64,000 bases of DNA from the NCBI GenBank assembly GCA_017163975.1, contig JAFFSR010000363.1, positions 248,001 to 312,000 of the forward strand, given 5' to 3'. The notes below the pieces were generated by a model. That model searched no databases. It was not told the origin of the DNA and was given only the letters and a program-made list of their open reading frames with translations. The translations under genes were made by a program, and so were the position numbers. Of the stretch, positions 29,764 through 42,483 are shown piece after piece. How positions within the stretch are numbered: position 1 is the first letter of the stretch; each line of letters opens with the position of its first letter. This stretch comes from Anastatus disparis. Lineage: Eukaryota; Arthropoda; Insecta; Hymenoptera; Eupelmidae.

Positions 29764-30556
29764 TGTTAAAGAGAAAAAAAAAAAAATTTTTATTTATCGG
29801 GAATTTCACGTAATTTACTTGTATTAATGTTACGAAAGGTGATCGAAAAGAAATTTATTCCCGTGAGTTTATTATTTATTTGAATAAAAACCGAGAAAAG
29901 ACGCAGAATTAAATCTATTCTAACCTAATATAAATAAAGTAATATTAAAAATACTAATTATTTTTGGATCTAATCCTATTTTGTTTAATCAAATTCTCTT
30001 AACTTTGATTTGTAAGTGCAGGTTAAGCTTCTATGCGGCGGCGGCCTGCGCTTACAATGTAATCTAAGAGCTAGCTACCCTAGTGTTTGTTTCGGATGAG
30101 CAAGAGTGACTACTGGTTATTTGAGGCTAGGATAGAATAGTAGGATTTGATCTTTTTATAGGTTATGAAAGAAATTTTTAATCTTGGAGTCTTGGACGGC
30201 TCGAAACTATTTATTGGTAGTTTAGAACCCCCAAGGTGATTTAACAAATAGTTTGGCGGCAGTATGTTAAATTTAAATGTTTATTTGTTAAAACGCCATG
30301 TAACTCTAGGTTGCAACTGGCGAGTTTAAAGTAAAAAAAATGAACTTTTATATTTGACCACGCAACGTTATGTTACGCTGGCATAAAAAAGTATAATTTA
30401 TAAAAATTCTTTATTTTAATACTTGAATTGTTTTTAATTCAATATTATTACACCATGTGATTAATTCACAAATGGTGATTTAAGTGTAATGAAATAACTG
30501 GTTTCTTTAACGTTCACTTGCCATGTAACGTTAAGTTGCAAATGGCGAACGAATAA

Positions 30557-30596
<40 letters not shown>

Positions 30597-30640
30597 GAAA
30601 ATTTATTTTTGAAGGTTATGCGTAAATAATTACCGGAAGT
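29764..30640 (-). other. Gypsy-A 5' leader
   Basis: Non-coding. It holds hairpin-forming units such as GCCATGTAACTCTAGGTTGC-AACTGGC (about 30296) and GCCATGTAACGTTAAGTTGC (about 30521), a similar pair near 30360, and a 33-base T run (30561-30593). Confidence 0.7.
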
Positions 30641-30658
30641 CCAATTGTTCGGGCGCCA
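30641..30658 (-). promoter_or_regulatory. Gypsy-A primer binding site
   Basis: TGGCGCCCGAACAATTGG on the reverse strand lies directly after the 5' LTR. The first 13 bases match the pattern expected for priming by the 3' end of a tRNA-Lys. Confidence 0.8.
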
Positions 30659-33600
30659 TGTAACGTTTTTCCCTTTCGGGAGGGGGAAATACGTGTAACT
30701 CCTGTTGCCAGACGCTTCAGCGAGTTACCAGGGTAAGATCGGCAGGAGTTGGAGGGATTGGACGGCGGAATATGAAGGATAGTAACCGGGTAGTACACGT
30801 TTGTTTATACTGTAGAGTACCTTGGCTTTATTGTACTCATTGCCATCTTACAACGACGTGTATAAAAATAAAAATATAATATTTTTGATAACAAAACTAA
30901 ACCCTACTATTTATATAATACTAATCACTAACCTAACCTTAATATGTGTACAATGAGAAAGTGTTATGTTGCGGTTTATATTGGCCACTTGACGGCTTGT
31001 GAAAGTTTCAATAGAAAATAATAACTTGGTTTACGTTAAATGAAATTAATGAATTTAATATAGAAAAAAAAGAAATGAATAGAATTGACTTTTCAACTAA
31101 AAAGAAAGTGCAAGTGGCTTTAACTAATTACGTCTTTGGCTTAAATTGATTTCGGCCTGGCCGGTCGGTTTTGCGTCGGTGGCCGTTTCCTGTAAAACAA
31201 ACAAAAACGGGAAACCAAAAGATTAATTAAGATTTAAACTAATTATTAAATAAATGCGCGACAACTAAATAATAATTTAATACGCTGTAACTAAAACTAC
31301 GGTAAGATTGGGTGGCGGCACCCTTACTCTAATTATAATTAATAACTAAGAAAATACGGTCGGACGGGGTCCTTTTAACAAATGCGCGTAAATAATGCAA
31401 TGGGTGGACGACACCCTTAAATTGAATTAATGCGGTTATGAAGTTTGATCAAGATTTTGGGTGGACGACACCCTTAAATTCAACGGCGCAACGGTAGGTA
31501 TGCGGCGGGCAAAAGCGGCTAGTGTATGCTCTTAGGTAACATAGATATGCGCCTGTGTGCACACTTGACGCATCTCTATAATACCTGTCTATGCATTAGA
31601 GTGTAGACCTGTGTGCTCACTTGATCTATCCTCGTATGCAAGAGAGAGAGAAAAGCTCTACCTAAGCTGTGGTGTTCCACAAGCCAAGGTAGCCAGCTAC
31701 TATCGGTCTCACTCTCTCTTAGCCTTGTGTGCTCACTTAGGTAAAGAGAGAGAGAGGGCTATAGTCTACACTGCTTGCTTAGCTGTGCTTCTCGGCCTCT
31801 TATATGGGTGATTCTATTCTAACGGGTAATCACATGTAATCGTTTAATAAACTATTAATACAAGGTTCAAATATTATTAACCACAAATTTTTCATATACT
31901 TTCAGCTTGTAACTTTATGATCCGTTGACTTTTCAATCGCTAATTTAAATGTAGCTTTTGTAGGGACCCTTAGAAAGTATAAAAAGTAATCTTCCCTGTC
32001 TGTAATCATGTATAAAATTTTTTTCAAACGTTGTAGGGATACAGGATGGATGAATTAATACTTCTGAAAGATCAAAAAATATTTTTTTTTATCCGTACAT
32101 ACATTTCAGCAGAATGGTTAAAAAAAAAATATTTTCTTTGACCCTCTGTTATTATAAAAAAAATGTATATTTTTTCATAGATAAAAAGCAATAATAATAA
32201 AAAATGTTATATTTGAATCTTATGAAAACATAAGCTATTCCTATCACATGGAAATATTGTTATTATATGTTTATTTCGCTAAAAAATTGCTTTGTTGATC
32301 ATAGAATACATTTTTGTTTACGTGTAAACATCATTTCTTTTATGAAAGCTAAGTTACCTTTTCTACGATAATTCCCCTGGCTCTAAACATTTAACTGTCA
32401 CAGATGATATAAGCGCATATTCAAATACGTAATAGACGTTTAAGAAAGAAGTAATGTACAACTAAAAAAGTTTGTATAGCAGTGAATGTTAGAGACCGTT
32501 TACTTGGTAAAAATTTCATTCAAATTATCAGGTAATCTCCCCTGGCATATAATTCCCCTGCCTTTTTTGAGATGCACTCACAAAATTCTAATTAAATAAT
32601 AAAGTCAACAATTTTATTCATGAATTTCATACCATGAAGTGTTGAATTATTTGTACACTTGAAATTTAATACATATTATACTGCTTATAATTTTTATATA
32701 TTCAAAATTGAATATATATTTGTGGAGAAGTTCCGAGTAAGCACATTCTCAAATCTTTTTGTAAACAATCACTGTAGTCATATTTACATACTACACTATA
32801 TACTACGTATATACTACAAATAAATAAAGCGAAATCAAAGGTTACATCGTAGTATTCAGAAAATAAAAATATCAGTCTGTCATTAGCCTTCATGAAGAGT
32901 TTGTCGTTGATATCAAAGTAAGTATATAATTATTTGAATTTAAATGAAAGTCTTTGAAAAATCTGAATTGGAAAATCTATAAATTGATAATATATTATTT
33001 TAGATTGTATTGGTAATAAAATGGTTTCTACACGTGGACGTGGCGAACTTCCTACTAATCCTTTATCATCAAGTACACTTAACTCCACTCCCAAACATAA
33101 AAATAATGTTATTATATATTTTGAAAAAGCAAACTTTCTCATGTATGGATATATTTGTTCTTTAACTTTCTTCTAATAATTTTTAAAACTACATATTTTT
33201 GCTGTAGCTCTTCGTTTTTTATTTTTAAAAATCCATCCATATATGTTAATAGCTAATTCTAAAATATTTCAGATAGTTTAGAATCTTTGTTCGACATAAA
33301 TATTATTAGAAAATAATACATCAAGTGATGGTAATAAAAAAAGTAATTCCCCTGGAATAAAAGTAATTCCTCTGTATCAGTATATTTTTTATCTATCAGT
33401 TTTTCTGGGAATAACCTATGGACAGCTTAGCTACTTTGGGATATTGTTCTATTAGATATAACCATAAAAAAACCTGAGTAAAATTTTTAAAATGAACACC
33501 ATTATTTTCTATTATTTCAAAATTTGAATTTGACCCGTTCGAATAGAATCACCCATATACTCCGGCCTCATTTTTCTTAATGCGTGTAGCGGCGCTTGGG

Positions 33601-33695
33601 GCTGCCACCTGGTGGTTGAGCTCAGAACTATTGTTCTGTAGTAGCTTGGCCGTCAGGCGGGAAGTTTGAATGCGTGAGTATGTATACTCGTCGCA
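30659..33695 (-). repeat. Gypsy-A 5' LTR with nested insertion
   Basis: The same sequence as the 3' LTR, split at 31805/33555 by a TIR element. Without the insertion and its 4-base duplication it is about 1284 bases, 11 longer than the other LTR because of an extra TTTTGCGTCGG near 31168. Confidence 0.9.
31806..33554. mobile_element. 1.75-kb TIR element with ATAT duplication inside the LTR
   Basis: The ends GGGTGATTCTATTCTAACGG and its complement (GTTCGAATAGAATCACCC) form TIRs of about 22 bases. ATAT at 31802-31805 is repeated at 33555-33558, and the other LTR shows the empty site. No transposase is seen. Internal TAATTCCCCTGG strings recur (about 32370, 32530, 33345). A 4-bp duplication would fit Sola or related types, but the TA-rich target leaves this open. 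Confidence 0.8.
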
Positions 33696-34127
33696 ATATA
33701 TATATATATGTATATATATATATGTATATGTTAAAAAAAAGAACTTAAAACATCGATTTTTTAAATGATACTCTATCTAAAATTTCCGTACTCCTTAATC
33801 TTTTGAATATTCAATAATTTTTTTGAATACTCATTGTATTCTTTGCATGCTCTTTAATTATTTTGAATATTCATCTTACTGTTTGCATACTCTCTGATTT
33901 TTCAAATACTCAACTTACTCTTTGCATACTCTCTGATTTTTTCAAATACTCATCTTACTCTTTGCATACTCTTTGATTTTTTCGAATACTCCTCTTACTC
34001 TTCGCATACTCTGATCAATTTTTAAACTCCAATACTCTTATAAAACTCTTGCGTACTCACAATACTCTTACAAAACTCTTACCACTTTTTGCAAGAGTAT
34101 TTTAGTGAGAAGCCCCTCGGTTGTATT

Positions 34128-34642
34128 ACAGTTTCACGACTCGTTATGAGCGTTGAAGTCAACGAAGAAGCAACAGTATTCGTGTTGTTTAGTGTTGGAA
34201 ACTAATGTATCCCATTCTTTATCGTTGGGATCTGTGTTTGGTGGTCTGTAGCATGCTATTATAGAGAGGGGTTTTTTATGTTAGTCACTTTTATTCCCGC
34301 AATTTTAAAAGATGAATTTGGTAGAGTTGAATTTTTTATTTCAACGTAGTTGTAGGTTTTACGAATAAATATGACAATACCTCCGCCTACAGCATGTAGC
34401 CTATCTTTACGATAAGTGTTAAAACTTGGGTATTCGCATTTGATGTCTTCTTTTAGCCATGATTCGCCACATACCAAAACATCTAAATCTTGAATTAATT
34501 TACTGATTTCTTCTTTTTTATTCACAACGCTGCGCGCGTTCCAATATAACATGCGGATTTGTGTCGATGTAATCAAGGTATTGTAAGATGTATTCACTTT
34601 GTTGCTCATATAAAAAGGTTTTCTCAAGTTAATAGCTGGTGA
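34128..34642 (-). pseudogene. Non-LTR element B, endonuclease N-terminal part
   Basis: It begins near MSNKVN on the reverse strand, with IRMLYWNARSVVNKKEEI, VLVCGESWLK and GGGIVIFIRK, typical of apurinic-type endonucleases. A frameshift near 34260 separates it from IIACYRPPNTDP and the FVDFNAHN block that runs up to the 8-bp target duplication. The endonuclease resumes at 20753. The Gly of the usual GDFN reads Val here. Confidence 0.8.
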
Positions 34643-35986
34643 TTAGCTGGAAGTGTCCCCGTTATCATTGTTGTCTGTGCTATCATTAATTTCAGGTTGA
34701 GTGTTTTTCCGAGTCAGAGTATTAGCAATTCTAGTGATTCTCTTTTTAACTTCTGTGGTGGTTATATATTTATTAAATTCACGTAGCATAATAGAGAGAG
34801 AGTCATAGTTTGAAGTGTATTTACTGGTTATATTTGGTGCCTCAGAGTATTCACAATTAATTGTGTTTCTTATGAATTCATGCAGCTTATCAAAATCGAT
34901 TGAGAACGTCGCTGAATCATTGTTGGGGATTGATATTTTGGCTTCTTGTATTTGGGTATCGAGGTCTGGCGCTTCCTTAGAAGCAGAGACTCTGTATTTC
35001 TTCGTGTGATGCTTGACCATTGAGTCAGTAGTCGCCTTGTCAATATTTGTTAAATCAGGTGTGCTGCTAGAGGTGGTAGTAGAAAGAGGCCTTTTAGCGG
35101 GAGCCGATGGTTTGCTGAATAATTGCGTTCCTTGAAAAGTAAGCTGTTTATTTTGATCCGTAGGTTCATTTATCAGTGTTGAATGAATGACTGTATTATT
35201 GTTTACATCGTTGGCTGTGTCCTTGTTTTGTATTGGTGAAGAAATATTATTATCTTTTCCATCCATAGTCGATTTTGAATTTTCTATTTGTGGGTGATCG
35301 TTAATGTATACTTTAGAATTTTCTTAATTTTTTGGGCAATACTTAGATATATGTCCATCTTGGTTACATGAGAAGCATGTTACTTTGTCCGTAGTTACGT
35401 ATATGTGGTGTGAGGCACCTTCATAGTTTATGGTGAAATCAGAGGGCAGTTTAGATAAATCTTCGGGTTCAATAAAAGTTTGGCGTCTAAAACTTAGTAT
35501 GTGTGTAAAGCCAGGCATGTCGTACCCGGCTCTTATATGGCTGATTCCTGACTTAGGCGAGATTTGAAGTTTCTTCAATTCATCCATCGAAACACTGTTG
35601 GGAATACACATATGTATGTTTGAGAAAATTACTCTTTTTGACTTCTCGAAGTAAGGTCGCATTTTTATTTTATTGCCTTTTATTTCCAATGTATTATCAC
35701 CTTCCTTAGTCAAATCTTCGACGAGCGATTCACTGTTAACATAAAAACAAAATCTGTTTTGTGATATTCTAGAGGCACCTTTGATGTTTGTCGGCTTGGT
35801 TTTAGCAGTAATAGCAATTAAATATTCTTTATTTTCAAAACCGTCTACAGTATCGATGACTATGGCATGAGTTACTTTCGGGTATAGACTATTATTCACT
35901 ACTTTGGAGTACGTATTAATTTGACTGGATTGCATTATTCCTTGTGACACTGGAGCACCATTTAAACTTTGTTGAATTTGAGACAT
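34643..35986 (-). pseudogene. Non-LTR element B, ORF1 (gag-like)
   Basis: A gag-like protein with one CCHC knuckle, CFSCNQDGHISKYC, at residues 203-216. One in-frame TAA at 35324-35326, just after the knuckle, separates it from a polar 207-residue tail that continues in the same frame to 34643. ORF2 starts a few codons later. The N-terminal part (HAIVIDTVDGFENKEYLIAI, FSNIHMCIPNSVSMDELKKL) is typical of ORF1 proteins of Jockey/I-like elements. Confidence 0.75.
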
Positions 35987-36140
35987 TTTGGTTTACAATT
36001 TCTTATGAAAAAACGTTGTCAGAATTATATTATTCTCGCACTTGAGAGGCTTGTACAGACTACGCAGCGGCAAAGCCGCCGCGTCAACAAAAACAAGATT
36101 TGTTCGCGCACAAAATGTAAACACGTCTGACTCGCGCTAC
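35987..36140 (-). other. Probable 5' UTR of non-LTR element B
   Basis: Upstream of ORF1 and more GC-rich (GCGGCAAAGCCGCCGCG, GACTCGCGCTACGGC). The element's exact 5' end is not defined. Confidence 0.4.
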
Positions 36141-36690
36141 GGCTAAATCGAGACTGAATATAAAAATTTAATTTAGTACAAAATTAGAATATCAAAATTC
36201 ATGAGTTGCGGCAATCCTATTTTATTTTAAAATTGGCTAATTTGTACATAATAATATAATATATGAAAAACCGAGCTCAATCGAGCGACGTTAGGAGCGA
36301 GGTATTTTTTGCTAGTGATTTTATTAAAATGAGAAAATGTTTAAAGTTTTTTTAATTATATTTTCTTGATTCTGACAATTATTTTTATTCAATCCAAAAT
36401 CCTCTTTCAAATGTAAAGAAATATAATCAATTACACCACTTTTTCGCACCAACAAATTTTCTATTGTTGAAAAGAGATAGGTTTATCGAAGTCATGAACT
36501 CATTTGTTTAATTTAAAAATTATGTCTTTGGATTAAAAAATTATTTGATGTAAAATATTTTTTCTATTTTTATATAAAAATTATTATAAATAAATATTAC
36601 ATTTTTTCAATAAAAAAATATAGCATTCTTTTTAAGGAAATTCTACCGGCTTTTAACACTTTTTTAAAGGATTTAGCAGCCATATTGTGC
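36141..36690. repeat. Dispersed AT-rich repeat, copy 1
   Basis: GGCTAATTTGTACATAATAA, then CGAGCGACGTTAGGAGCGAG, then TTTTTGCTAGTGATTT resemble 51370-51450 (GGCTAATTTATTTATAATAA, GAGTGACGATTTAGGAGC, TTTTCGCTGGTTAT). No gene is supported. Confidence 0.45.
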
Positions 36691-38224
36691 GTTGTGCGAG
36701 CTTGTGCGTCCGCTAATTTTTGATAAAAGTTTTTTTTCTTGTGAGAGTGTTGTTAAAGCCTCATTATCTTTCTCTAAAGCAGGAGAATTTTTGATAAGAC
36801 TTTGCAGAGAAAGATCGAGGCATCTTAGTAACGAGGGCTGCGAGATCCTTGAGCTGCACCGCATTTCTTCGGTGCCGCTTCCATTGAATAATCGATTCGT
36901 CTGTGTTGGAAAGGATCGTAGAGAAAACTACGTGTTCATCGCCCGATCAAAAAATGTAAGTCTGCAAACTATCGTATTGCGTTTTATTGTTGAATGCGTG
37001 TATGCGATATATGTAAAAATATCGAGACCGTCGTGTGTGCCGCGTCATATAGAATAGGGTAGCTCAAATTAACTTTTGTTTCTTTTCGTGAGATTTACTA
37101 AATTTTGTATCTAATAAATAACTTTATAAACTTATTTCGGTGTACTGAATTTGTTTGTCATTTTGAATAAATTAATGTAAAATTTAAGTTATTTTGGATT
37201 GTAACATAATATAATTTCTCACTGATTAAAATCGTGTTCTGTCTGTATGTGTTAAATTTAGTACACTTGCTTTCTTTTGATCTACGATATTTAAGAGAGT
37301 CTTAAGGTACACGCCGTGGGTTTCGTCATACCAGAAGTCCGGGAGGCAGAACTTCTAAGCGAAGTTCTGCAATAGTATTAAATATTGCTTAACTGATTTC
37401 CATTGTATGAAAAAGACAGTCATAGTCGATCAGTGACAATGTACGAGGCTGATCGTCTCTAAATCGAAAATCGGTTATTTAACGGTAAGTGCGTATGTAC
37501 TTGAAGTAAGTACATATGAAACCCACAAATATATTTGATTTGTTTATTTAAATATATTCCCAGTTACAATAGATATAAGAAAAAAATGATATTGTAAATG
37601 TATGTGTATACATATGCAGACACAAAAATACTATAAAATTAAAATTAAAAATTGAAATACAATTTGTATGAGTATTGAAGCTGACTTATAAAATTTAAAT
37701 ACAAGTAATTAGTAATACTACATAAACTCTACATAGCTGATTGTATTAAACTAAATAGATTTAGAAATTAGAAACAGTACCCAATACAAAAATATAATTA
37801 TATTAAACTACATATTACATCAAATACAAGAAGTATAAAATTGATTAGAAATATCATGTAAAACCTCATACATATAATCACATAAAAAAAAAAATAGAAA
37901 ATAATTGAAATAATATATATAACCATACGTAATTATATCATATCAAAATTAGTACAAATAAATAAATTAATAGAAACAAGGGTTGAATAAAAATAATACG
38001 TAATATTGCATATTAAGAATCATATTAAACGAGCATAAGTAATTTAAATAACATAAACAACAAATTCTAATACGCAAAAAAAGAACCCTACAATAAATTA
38101 TGGGAAAGCAATTAAAAATCAAAGAGAAACAAAAATAATAGAAGTATATACTGCAACGGTAACGTGCAAGCTACACTACAAGCTATAGCTATACCATATG
38201 CATAGAGTGCATAAGAAAATACAA
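36691..38224. other. No confirmed gene; possible small exon and hairpin
   Basis: Open frames occur on both strands at 36673-37057. The plus frame reaches an AAT|GTAAGT donor-like site at 36955, but neither frame matches a family I know. A hairpin AGAACTTCTAAGCGAAGTTCT lies near 37348. From 37520 on, the sequence is AT-rich. Confidence 0.4.
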
Positions 38225-38410
38225 CCACGCGCGCGTATATGTACAAAGCACACATAGGTGACACGACGCCGTCTCACACAACCATGCGCGAGTATATGTA
38301 CAAGCCAGCACGCACACATATGTGACACGATGCCCTCTCTCACTACCATGCACGCGTATACGTACAAGCACACATAGGTGACACGACGCCATCTCACACA
38401 ACCATGCATA
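38225..38410. repeat. Minisatellite of about 60 bp, three copies
   Basis: Each unit contains CGCGTATATGTACAA-GCACACATAGGTGACACGACGCC and TCTCACACAACCATG. Reverse-strand frames through it are repeat artefacts. Confidence 0.85.
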
Positions 38411-39409
38411 TACATGTGCCATCAAGTATACAAATTACGAAGATCCGCACAAAGAGGAATGAAACATGTGCACGATATATAGCCATGAAGTAAGTAAATT
38501 AATTAAGACGATTAAACCCATTCACAATTATTATTATAACAAAACATATACGAAATCTAGATGTTCACATAATTAATTAATAAATAAAATTAAAAAGTTA
38601 ATACATGGAATCAACACATGACCTAAGTTAAATAATAAAAGTATTAATTAATTAATTAATTTATTAATAAACGTAAATAAAACGTGAAATATGGCTTAAA
38701 ATCATATCGGGACAACATAGTACCAATATAGAGACAAAAAGCTACCCAAATATGAAAGTCGTAAATTAATAAATAAATGCTAATATCTCGGAAAATTACA
38801 CAGATAAAAATTTCTTACCTGACCCTAATTTGTTAATTAAGGGTAGACTTTCGGGTCCAATATTAAAAACTTCAGTTATTAATTAACAAATTATTATCTC
38901 GAATACTAATAAACTTATCAATTGCAAAACCACCTGTAATTTTACAATTAAGCATAAGGGTTGTAATCCCATATAAATTAAAATAAATAATAATAATTAT
39001 CATTAACAAATTAAATTGTTTATACCGAATTTCAAGAATTACAAAAATGCAACTATATATTCGTACCTCATGAATAAATCCATATACAAATATCATATTA
39101 TAACAATTTTCATATAAACAATAGATTGTTTATAAGCCATTATCTCAGAACCTAATGACTTAATCAAAACAAAACTAAACTGTAATGTTACATACACGCA
39201 AACAAGTGCATCACATTCAAGAAATAAACTAAACCATCTATCAGATACTATCGAGTGTCAACGTCAAAATCTAAAGTATCCACATTATAAAAATTATTGA
39301 AGACATAACAAAGAAGAATAATAAGATAAAAATTTTTGTTTCAACAAAATCCATATGTACCAGAACTAAATAATAATGTATTAAGAGAGAGATATATATA
39401 TAATAGATT
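38411..39409. other. AT-rich, no gene seen
   Basis: Includes a (TTAA)n-like stretch near 38645. No supported coding sequence before the Gypsy-B LTR. Confidence 0.6.
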
Positions 39410-40167
39410 TGTAATCGTTAGATACACTACACAACTCTACACAAAGATTGTAACAGTTACCCATAGATATATAGGTTAGGTACACTTAATAATTATATAG
39501 AGTCAAAAAAAAAATTTTTTTTCAATATAAGTAATTAATCGACGAGGACGTCGATGCCGCGGCCTCAGACGTGTTACGAGTGGAATATTCTAGAAAATAA
39601 TAAAACGTTGAAGCATAAGAAACATATTAAACTAAATGAATAAGCCAGTAAGAAAGCGCTGACAAGACGTCGGAAACCAGCTAGCAATAACTCGTGATCG
39701 AAAGAAATGATGATGAACTAGCCGACAAGTTAAGACCTGTAGAGAACGAACAAAGTAAAGCATGGAAATACAGAAGCCACGAGGTAGAAACTTCTAGAAG
39801 AATAAAGAAGTGGGAAGCAACGAACCCAGCAAGTATAAATACGACCGGGCGAACCACGCCGCGGCCAACTAGGCTACGAGGCACTAGAGCACCAAGAGAG
39901 ATGTAGACTACTAGAACCCGACCAGAGTATAAAGAAGCACGAATCCACGATCGGCGCAGCGAGGACGTATCAGCGATTTTACACCAGTAGTACAGTAGAC
40001 ATTTCTCTCTCTCGCGACTAACGTAATAATAAATCAAACAGTTTATTTTAATTATCGTCTTATTAAATTAATCACCTTCACGCAAATCGACTACTTGGAT
40101 TCACCAAGCTTAGTCGTGATAAAAAGATATCCACAATATAATAGATTAATTACGTGAAAACGTAACA
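39410..40167 (+). repeat. Gypsy-B 5' LTR
   Basis: 758 bases. It contains CGACGAGGACGTCGATGCCG, a CTCTCTCTCGCGACTAACG block, and near its end the hairpin-forming GACTACTTGGATTCACCAAG followed by TCGTGATAAAAAGATATCC. Open frames inside it are present in both LTRs and are not taken as genes. Confidence 0.9.
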
Positions 40168-40175
40168 TAAAAAAG

Positions 40176-40192
40176 TGGTGCTAAGTGTGGGG
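40176..40192 (+). promoter_or_regulatory. PBS-like site of Gypsy-B
   Basis: TGGTGCTAAGTGTGGGG, eight bases after the LTR, resembles the TGGCGCCCAACGTGGGG-type primer sites of insect gypsy elements. The mismatches make the tRNA uncertain. Confidence 0.45.
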
Positions 40193-41037
40193 TATCGCTT
40201 GTAAAGGAAAAATATATATCTACCAGTAACAACTACAACATCACTTGTGAAGGAAGCAACATCTACAAGAAGCAACTTCAACAGTACTACGAAGGAAGCC
40301 AAACCTGCAAGAAACAGCCACGACGATATCACTTCTGAAGGAAGCATTAACTACAAAGGAACTATTACAACGAGAGGATGTACATAGCTGTCATCACTAT
40401 CTTGGGGTAAGTACCTTATACGTCCTACGAGGGGAATACGCGCCCGCTGCGAACTTTCAAATTATAATAATTATTAAATTGCATGTCTGAAAATTTTGAT
40501 TTAATTCAAGTGGATTATTGCTAAATTTTATTAAAGTAAATACTGCATGATTTAAATATATTATCAATATTAAATTGAATGTTGGAAAATCTTAACAGTG
40601 AATTTTTATTCAAATGAATTATTAGTGCTTTATTAAATTGAACTCTGAATAAACTGATTATAATATCAATATTAAGTGCATGTTAAACTTAGCTCGACTG
40701 AGCCTTATTCGATTTCATTGAAGTGAATTTTATTAAATTAACTATAAAACAATATTAATTAACACTAACATTAAGCTACAAAGTGAGTAAAAATCTAATT
40801 AAATCACGTGAAGTATAAACGATTCTGTTGAAGTTAATTTTGGTTACACCTAGTATAAAATAATACTAATTATTACAAACATTACGTTGCAAAAAGTTTT
40901 ATTTTAACTCAAGTGAATTATAAGTAAAATAATTAAAGTGAATCTTGCTCGAATAAAATATAACAAAAAAATACGTATATATCAACATATAAATAAAATA
41001 TAAATTATACGATTGCAAACGTCGCGTAAAACAAAAA

Positions 41038-42483
41038 ATGCCTGTAGAAACGAATAAACCGGATCAACGTGACGAAGCCGCGGGTTTTATATCACCATTA
41101 ACGCTTCAACAAATTATGAGAACCCCGGAAGAGGAAGCGCGCATAGAGCTTCGAAACGCATTATCTTTGGCAGACTGTGCAACTTAACACTCTGAGAATA
41201 AAGGTTTAGTGGAGTTAGCATTAGAAAAATTAAATGCAATAATAGACGGCAGCAAACATAAATTAGAACAAGACGACGACAAATTTTTAGAAGAAGCTAG
41301 AGTATATCTCTCAAATACACTGAAAAAAATAGACGAAGCAGTAGTAAGGGCAGACGAAGTAGCAGGTCAAGGATACGATGGAACCAGACCTAAAGTATTT
41401 ACCAAAGCCGAAAAAGTCTCAGAACAAAACTTAAAAATCTCATCCAACCAGCAACAAGAGGAGACAATCCATCGAAGAGTACGGGAAATAATGTTACAGC
41501 AAATATATGAATACGATAGAAGACATGGACTCGATCACGAAGTGTTAATTCATCCTCCGCTAAAAGAGCAAGTAAATACTCGAACGACTAGCAAAATTCA
41601 AATGGCACTGGAGCCTAATAAACCCTGTAATAGCGACAATTATAAAGGAGATAACCCTCAAGGTATGAGAGGTGCATCTGCATGGGATTATTATGGAGAT
41701 GATCAGGATATTTTCATGGGTTATGACAACCATTACTTGCCTGCGAATATAAATTTTGCAAACTCAATTCCAATAAAGAGAGCAAGAGAACCACTAAACA
41801 TTCTATCGCTATATCAAGCATTAAATACGATCCCCACTTTTGACGGAAATTCTAACGTACTGCCATTATTCTGTAGATCAGTGCGAGACATTATAAGAAC
41901 ATATGGGCCACAAACAGAGAGATATGTATTAAATTTTTTAGCTTCAAAATTCAAAGGCCGTGCAGCAGAAGGCTATACAACACGGTTAACGCAGTATAAT
42001 ACAGTAGAACGTCTCTTAGCTGACTTGACAAAACATTACAGTTATGCCGGTAGAGCTGACACTATATTAGCCGAAATAAAAATAATAAAACAAATGCCTG
42101 GTGAGAGCGCAGGAGACTACGGATTAAGAGTGCAAATCTTGCATAATCGTCTTCTTAATTTTTACGATGCCACCAGAACACTACTGCCTTTCGAAAAAAC
42201 TACATATAAAAATCAAACAGACAGGGAAGCCTTAGAAAAATTTCTGTTTGGACTGGAGGGGGAACTACAGCATCAAGTACGGTCAAAGAATCCCACAACG
42301 TTAAGAGACGCTATACACGAAGCTATCGCATTCGAACAACGTACAGTCGTAAGACGATTCACGCCGCAGCCAACCAACTCAGCAGAAAATACCTCAGAAC
42401 TCTCTAGTATATTAAAAAGCATTGCAGATCAGTTGTCAGCATTAAACTTGAGTAGCGTACAGCAAAATGCAAACATAGATTAG
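41038..42483 (+). pseudogene. gag: Gypsy-B gag (one stop, then a frameshift)
   Basis: The frame starts at ATG 41038 (MPVETNKPDQRDEAAGF). A TAA at 41185-41187 is the only stop before 42481. The gag core lies in the C-terminal half: IPTFDGNSNVLPLFCRSVRD, KFKGRAAEGY, IKQMPGESAGDYGLRVQIL, EKFLFGLEGELQHQVRSKNP. At about 42480 the frame closes, while the zinc-knuckle region continues in the next frame (APTVQLCGYC), so one base has probably been lost there. Confidence 0.75.

Larger units (their letters stand above)
23795..33695 (-). mobile_element. Gypsy-A, nearly complete Ty3/gypsy retrotransposon
   Basis: Coding is on the reverse strand. The 5' LTR is complement 30659-33695 (it contains a 1.75-kb insertion) and the 3' LTR complement 23795-25067. 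LTR ends are TG...CA in this reading and the internal order is PBS, gag, protease, RT, RNase H, integrase, extra ORF, PPT. The LTRs are nearly identical apart from a few substitutions and an 11-base indel, so insertion was recent. Inactivating changes seen: a truncated zinc knuckle, one frameshift between RT and RNase H, and one stop in integrase. The flanks are ATAT on both sides but within a TA microsatellite, so the target duplication is not informative. Confidence 0.9.
20762..34119. mobile_element. 13.4-kb composite TIR element with 8-bp target duplication
   Basis: The ends are CGAGGGGTTTCTCACTAAAA... (20762-20786) and its inverted copy (34095-34119), differing at one of 25 positions. Both sides are flanked by GTTGTATT (20754-20761 and 34120-34127). 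Subterminal zones (20787-21000 and 33760-34094) are packed with GAGTATGCAAAAGAGTA-like repeats in opposite orientation, as in hAT-type elements. No transposase was found. Most of the interior is later insertions (two MITEs and Gypsy-A), so the original element was probably a few kb and non-autonomous. The 8-bp duplication fits hAT but also P, Merlin or KDZ types. It interrupts the endonuclease of non-LTR element B. Confidence 0.85.

Noticed and set aside
38225..38410. Regular repeats considered as a CRISPR-like array
   Set aside because: Three direct minisatellite units without distinct spacers, in a eukaryotic context.
38176..38425. Reverse frames with repeated MYMHGCV and CLVHI units
   Set aside because: They are translations of the 60-bp minisatellite.
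39681..40037. 118-codon reverse frame, repeated at 48949-49305
   Set aside because: It is inside both Gypsy-B LTRs, antisense to the element; conservation simply reflects LTR identity.
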